From Ilex aquifolium (lineage: Eukaryota > Streptophyta > Magnoliopsida > Aquifoliales > Aquifoliaceae): a stretch of DNA of 64,000 bases. The notes below the pieces were generated by a model. That model searched no databases, had not been told where the DNA came from, and was given only the letters and a program-made list of their open reading frames with translations. The DNA lies in contig OX637398.1 in NCBI GenBank assembly GCA_951799425.1, positions 18,052,270 through 18,116,269 on the forward strand, read 5' to 3'. Below, piece by piece: positions 58,740 to 64,000 of this stretch. How positions within the stretch are numbered: the stretch's first letter is position 1; every line of letters starts with the position of its first letter. Made by a program: the position numbers and the translations under genes.

Positions 58740-60620
58740 CACACCTTTTGTCCTTGATGTGTACAACATAAGTGGGCGTTAGTACCACTAGTGGAGGTGT
58801 ATTTACAAAAAAGGAGGTAAGGTTACTACGTATTAGAGTAAGGTTACCACCATTGTGGATAAAATTACCACATTTAAAGTCAAATTATGAAGATTGTGAA
58901 TAAATTTACAATAGAAATGGATTAAGTTACAATCATTGTGGATGAATTTACAACTACTTTGGTAATTTTACAACAATTAAGAGATATTTACTACAGTGGA
59001 GGTGAATTTCGAACAAATGGAGTAAGGTTACTACCTATTAGAGTAAGCAGTGGCGGATCCACAGTGGGGGCAGTGGGGGCAGCTGCCCCCACTGGAATTT
59101 TAAAAAATTTTGGGGACTAAGTATAATTTTAAAAAAATTAGAATTTATTAAAGATTTGCCCCCACTGAATTTTTTTTAAAAGATTTAAGGGTAGTTATGT
59201 TATTTTGACAAATATATGAGTCTCACTTGTGAATATCAATAGAAGATGATATCAAAAATTTGGGCATTTAAAGATTAACTCATATGCTACGAAATAGGTT
59301 AGCCCTCTCATTTGTTTTATGTTTATACATTGAACTAAATTTGGGGCTTGTAGTCCTCTTCTTTGTTTTATGTTTATATGTTAGAATTGAAAATTAGGGT
59401 TTGTAGTCCTCTTTTGTGGTTTATTTTTTAAAAGTTGAATTGAAATTAGCGCCTGTAGCTCACTTTCGTATTTTATTTGTTACATGTTGAATTGAAAATA
59501 TGAAATTGGGGCTTGTAATCATCTCTTATGTTTTATTTTTTATGTATTGAATTGAAACTAGGATTTATAGTCCTGTATTTATTTTTCTATGTTGAAATAA
59601 AATTGGGGCTTGTCCTCTTCTATGATTTATTTTTTTATATATTTAATTGATATTTGAGTTTGTAGTCCTCTCTAGTGTTTTATTTTTATATGTTGAATTG
59701 GAATTAGGACTTGTAGTCGTCTCATTTGTTTTATTTTTATTTGTAGAATTGGAATTGAGACTTGTAGTCCTCCATTATAGTTAGACTAAATTATTTTGAT
59801 TTGGTAGTTTGAATAGTTTTATTGTGATAAGTTAAGTACTTCATATACCTAAGTTTAGTTTACTAGAATAATTATAGTTTAAGTTAGTTTCGATTGTTTG
59901 TTAAAATTTAATGATGAATATTAAGTTTGTGATTGAACAAATTAATTTTTGAATTAGTTATGAAAATTTTTCTTAAAATTTAATATATGATTGAGCCCAA
60001 TTTTGCGGTTCAAAATCTTTTTGTTAGGTCTTATAGATAAATCTATAATGAGTTTTTTTTGTTGGCTCCTTTTGTATATCGCTCATGTATATGAATTGTG
60101 TCTTTAATTGGTGTTTTATTAATAAAATTATACTTTTGTGAATATTTTAAATTTTAATATTAATATAGTTTAAGTTACCCCCACTGAAGAAGATGTCTGG
60201 CTCCGCCCCTGAGAGTAAGGTTACTACCTATTAGGGGAAGGTTAGTTACCACATTTAAAGGTTACATTACAAAGATTATGAGTAAATTTACGACATGAAT
60301 AAATTAAGTACAATCATTATGGATGAATTTACAACTACTTTGGTCAAATTATAACAATTAAGTGTACATTTACTACAGTTTAAGATTAATTACACAATAA
60401 TAGTGGACAAAGTTATAAGAGTATAAGACAAATTAACCATTATATTGGTTAAAGTTACAACATATGTAGATAATATTATAAACTTAAAGGTAAATATACA
60501 TCAGTTGTGATATTCTTACCTAAAATGATGATAAATTTGCCCTAAATACAAATAATGTCACCCAAAATCATCGTAATATTATAGTAAAGGTGGTAGCATC
60601 GTCCTTAACACTAATAACAT
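58740..60620. repeat. Degenerate GGTTACCACATTTAAAGG-type repeats, interrupted by a hAT element
   Basis: The same class of AT-rich, near-palindromic words as 6640-8110 (TGGATGAATTTACAACTAC, AAATTTACGACATG and similar), on both sides of the hAT insertion. No coding sequence. Confidence 0.55.
59048..60211. mobile_element. Non-autonomous hAT-like element with a 65-bp tandem array
   Basis: 1164 bp, CAGTGGCGGATCCA ... TCTGGCTCCGCCCCTG, flanked by perfect AGAGTAAG (59040-59047, 60212-60219). From 59280 to 59790 there are about eight degenerate copies of a 60-65-bp unit with GGCTTGTAGTCCTC and GTTTTATTTTTATATGTTG. No transposase. Confidence 0.85.
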
Positions 60621-60659
60621 TACCTTCAAAAATGATATAATTCACCCAAATCGTTATAA

Positions 60660-62640
60660 TATCATCCCTAAATAACATTATAATTCATCAAATTAACATA
60701 TAATTCATCAAATTAACATTGAATTTATTCAATTAACATTAAAATTCATTAAATTAATATTCAATTGCATCAAATTAAAATTTCATTCATTCAATTAATC
60801 TTTAAATTCATCTAAATAACATTCAATTTCCCAAATCAACATTCAAAATCATCTAATAAACGTTCAATTCGTCAAATTAAACACCAAAGTATCATACAAT
60901 TTCATCCAATTAACAATCAACTCATTAAATTGACATTAAATTAACATCCAAATTCATCTAATTTGCATTCAATTCATCCAATTAATGTACAATTTTATTC
61001 AATTAACATTAAATTTATCAAATTAAAAATAAATTAACATTCAATTAATCAAATTAACACAAAAATAACATTTAATTCAACAAATTAACATTCAAAATAA
61101 ACTGGATAATATGAAATTTATTAAATTAACATCCAAATTAACATTATGTTTCATTTAATTAATATTCAATTCATTAAATTAACATTCAATTCATTCAATT
61201 TATATTCAAATTCCTCTAATTAACAATCAACTCATCAAATTAACATCCAAAATCATCCAATAAGTATTCAATACATCAAATTAATACTAAAGTAACATTC
61301 AACTTCAGCCAATTAACATTCAATTCATCAAATTGACATCTAATTAACATCTAAATTAATCCAATTAATATTCAGTTCATCCAATTAATATTCAATTTCA
61401 TCCAATTAACATTCAATTTATCAAACCAAAAATAAAATAACATTCAAATTCTTAAAATTAATTTTCAATTTCATTCGGTTAACATTCAATACATCAAATT
61501 AATAAAAAAATTAACCTTCAATTCGTCAAATTAATATTAAAATTCAAATAGTTGACATTGAATTCATCAAACTAATATCAATATTAACATTCAATTTCAT
61601 GAAAATCAATATTTATTTCATCAAACTAATACCAAATTGACATTCAATTTCTCAAAGTAATATTCAATTTCATTCAATTAACAATTAATTTATCAAATTA
61701 ACATTCCAATTCGTTAAATTAATATTTAATTTATCAAATTAACATAAAATTAACAACAAAGTTTAATCTAATTAATATTCAAATTCAACTAATTAACATC
61801 AAATTCATCAAAATAATATCAAAATTAGCATTCAATTTCACCCAATTAATATTTAATTTATTAAATTATCACAAATTAACATTCAATTTATCCAATTCTT
61901 ATTCAAATTCATCCCATTAACATCAATATTAACATTCAATTTCATGCAAATCAATATTCAATTCATCAAACTAACACCAATATGACATTCAGATTCTAAA
62001 ATTAATTTTATTAAATTAACATTCAATTTATCAAATTAACAATATATTAACTTTCAAATTCATTAAATTAACATTCAATTCATCAAATTAATATAAAATT
62101 AACAATAAATTTTAATTTAATTAATATTTAAATTCAACTAATTAACATCAAATTCATCAAATTAATAGCTAAATTAGTATTCAATTTCATCTAGTTAACA
62201 TTCAATTTATCAAATTAGCAATAAATTAACATTTAATTTCATCCAACTATAATTCAGTTCATCCAATGTATATTCAAATTCACCAACTAACATCTAATAC
62301 ATCAAATTAACATCCAAAATCACCTTAACATTTAATTCATCAAATAAACATTAAAATAACATACAATTTCATCCAATTAACGTTCAAATCTTTAAATTGA
62401 CATAATATTAATACCTAAATTTATCAAATTAGCATTTAGTTCATCAAATTCATATTCAATGTCATCCAATTAATATTTAATTTATTTAATTAAAAAAAAA
62501 CTAACCTTCACTTTTATCCAATTAACATTTAATTCATTAAATTAAAATAAAATTAACATTTATATTTATCCAATTAACATTCATTTTCACCCAGTTAACA
62601 TTCAATTCATTATCAATTTAACATTCAATTCCATTAAATT
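60660..62640. repeat. AT-rich minisatellite, AACATTCAATTCATCAAATT type
   Basis: A very degenerate tandem repeat with a base unit of about 20-24 bp that is the reverse complement of the CACTA minisatellite (GAATGTTAATTTGATGAATT). No higher-order period could be made out. No genes. Confidence 0.75.
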
Positions 62641-62739
62641 TGCATTCAATTCTTTCTTTCTTTCTTTTTTTTTTTTGTAGGAATTAAACACCTGACCCCT
62701 GCTTGGGAGTATCAAGGATAACATAGTTTGCTAATTTGA

Positions 62740-63340
62740 TAAAATTGACCGCCAATTTGGTGTTAAATTGATGAAATAGTTTTTAATAAATAAAATTGAA
62801 TGTGAAATTTATGTTAATTTGTTGAAATTAATTTTTAAATTGATGAAATCGAATGCTGATTTAGTGTTGATGTAATGAATTGGAGGTAAATTGGTTAAAA
62901 TTAACAATTGATTTAGTATTAATTTAATGAATTGGATCTCAATTGGATGAAATTAAATGTTAAATTCATGAATTTTAATGTTAATTTTAGAAAATTGGTG
63001 TTAATTTAATGAAATTGGATTCTAATAAATAAAATTGAAGATAAATATGATATTAATTTGATGAAATTGAATTTTAACACGATAAAATTGAATATTAATT
63101 TGATATTTATTTAATGAGTTGAATCACAATAAGATGAAATTTAATGTTAATTTGATAAAATTAATGGTCAATTTAGACTAATTTGATAGAATTTGATTTT
63201 AATAAATAAAATTGACAGTAAAATTTGATGTTAATTTGATGAAATTTAATTTTAAATTGATTCTATAATATGATTTTTTAGTGTTGATTTAATGGATGAA
63301 ATTAAATGTTAAATTCGTGAATTTTTATGTTGTAATATGT
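62740..63340. repeat. Same minisatellite in opposite orientation
   Basis: Degenerate TTAATTTGATGAAATTGAAT units, i.e. inverted relative to 60660-62640 and the same orientation as 24640-26150. The two inverted blocks are separated by a CT-rich stretch at 62650-62740. 63341-63722 shows nothing recognisable. Confidence 0.65.
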
Positions 63341-63722
63341 TGTCTGTGTGGTGTCAATTTTATGAAATTATAACTAAATGAGAAAATTTTAGCCACACCC
63401 CTTCTATTTTACCGTCTTTTCAAAGACACCCCCTCAATTTTTTACATTTTCACTGATACCTCATGTCAGATTAAAGGTGTTAACTAGAATACAATTTTAC
63501 TAAATTGCACATAATATATTTTAGAAAAAAATTAGATAGGCATATCTTCAATGAAACCGCTCTATTTTCTAAATTGTTTTACCTATTAAAATTCCGATCA
63601 ATTAAAATTCGATTCGAGCTAATTAAAATTTGATTAGATTAAAAATTATATTTTTTTACATATTAAAATTTGAACCGATTAAAATTCTATTAATTGGATT
63701 GATTACCTCTAATACCAATTAA

Positions 63723-64000
63723 TGTAGATTGATTTGAGTTTATACTAAAGCGGTGTAGCACAAGAAGGAAATCGGCGAGAGCGTATGATTAGGAAGAAAA
63801 AGAATTAGAAGAAAGAAGAAGAACTACGAGGAGAACAAGGGGAAGAAAAGAAATCAAGGAGAAGTACTTATGCTCAATATTCACTAATTCAAGTTTAAGT
63901 ATGTTTCAAATCTTATACAAGAATCCTCATTCCCAAATTAAAGATCCTAATACAAGTCTACTATGAATTAAAAGATAAATCCCACAAAGAATCACCTTAA
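63723..64000 (-). mobile_element. Copia-type LTR, runs off the window
   Basis: Nearly identical to 44557-44850 beside B4, with the adjoining primer-site-like TGGTATTAGAGG (minus strand, 63717-63706). In the B4 case such an LTR lies about 70 bp downstream of the gene, so a further B copy might follow beyond 64000. Confidence 0.7.

Noticed and set aside
62640-62740. SINE-like CT tract with GACCCCTGC
   Set aside because: No target duplication and no convincing pair of internal promoter boxes.

Overview
The window is nuclear DNA of a eudicot plant. Genes have GT-AG introns, and the AT-rich intergenic DNA is filled with plant-type Copia and Ty3/gypsy LTR elements, CACTA, PIF/Harbinger, hAT, Mutator-type foldback, Tourist MITE and tRNA-derived SINE copies. 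The species cannot be told from the sequence alone. The window is gene-poor: the host genes are one interrupted alcohol dehydrogenase and a family of five tiny paralogous genes. Almost everything else is repeats.

Layout. 0.7-3.6 kb (minus): a cinnamyl-alcohol/mannitol dehydrogenase-like zinc enzyme gene with a hAT element in one intron. 4.0-6.6 kb: a gypsy-type solo LTR. 6.6-8.4 kb: degenerate tandem repeats. 9.0-13.4 kb: two Copia fossils in opposite orientation, the second split by another long solo LTR. 14.3 kb: first member (A1) of the small gene family, with a gene-fragment-carrying hAT element 2 nt upstream of its ATG. 17.2-33.4 kb: a PIF/Harbinger transposon (TTA target duplication, DDE transposase and SANT/Myb-like ORF1) that contains, nested, a 10.1-kb CACTA element (22020-32112). 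The CACTA element holds a large array of GCGACGTTTTT hairpins, a 124-bp higher-order minisatellite and seven consecutive exons captured from a CDC6 replication-licensing gene. 35-51 kb: small genes B2, A3, B4 and A5, all on the minus strand, separated by SINEs, MITEs, LTR relics and a fragment of a phage-type RNA polymerase of the linear mitochondrial plasmid kind. 51.1-57.3 kb: a Copia element with both 445-bp LTRs, sitting in the promoter of A5. 57.9-63.4 kb: a Mutator-type foldback element, a hAT element and AT-rich minisatellites. 63.7-64.0 kb: an LTR like the one beside B4.

The two most informative things are (1) the CACTA element that transduplicated a run of CDC6 exons with their introns, itself nested in a Harbinger element, and (2) the alternating A-B-A-B-A cluster of a small acidic plant protein family. 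Within that cluster, comparison of paralogous promoters shows independent transposon insertions next to A1 and A5, while A3 keeps the uninterrupted site. Element ends were defined by eye from target-site duplications; no alignment or database search was possible.
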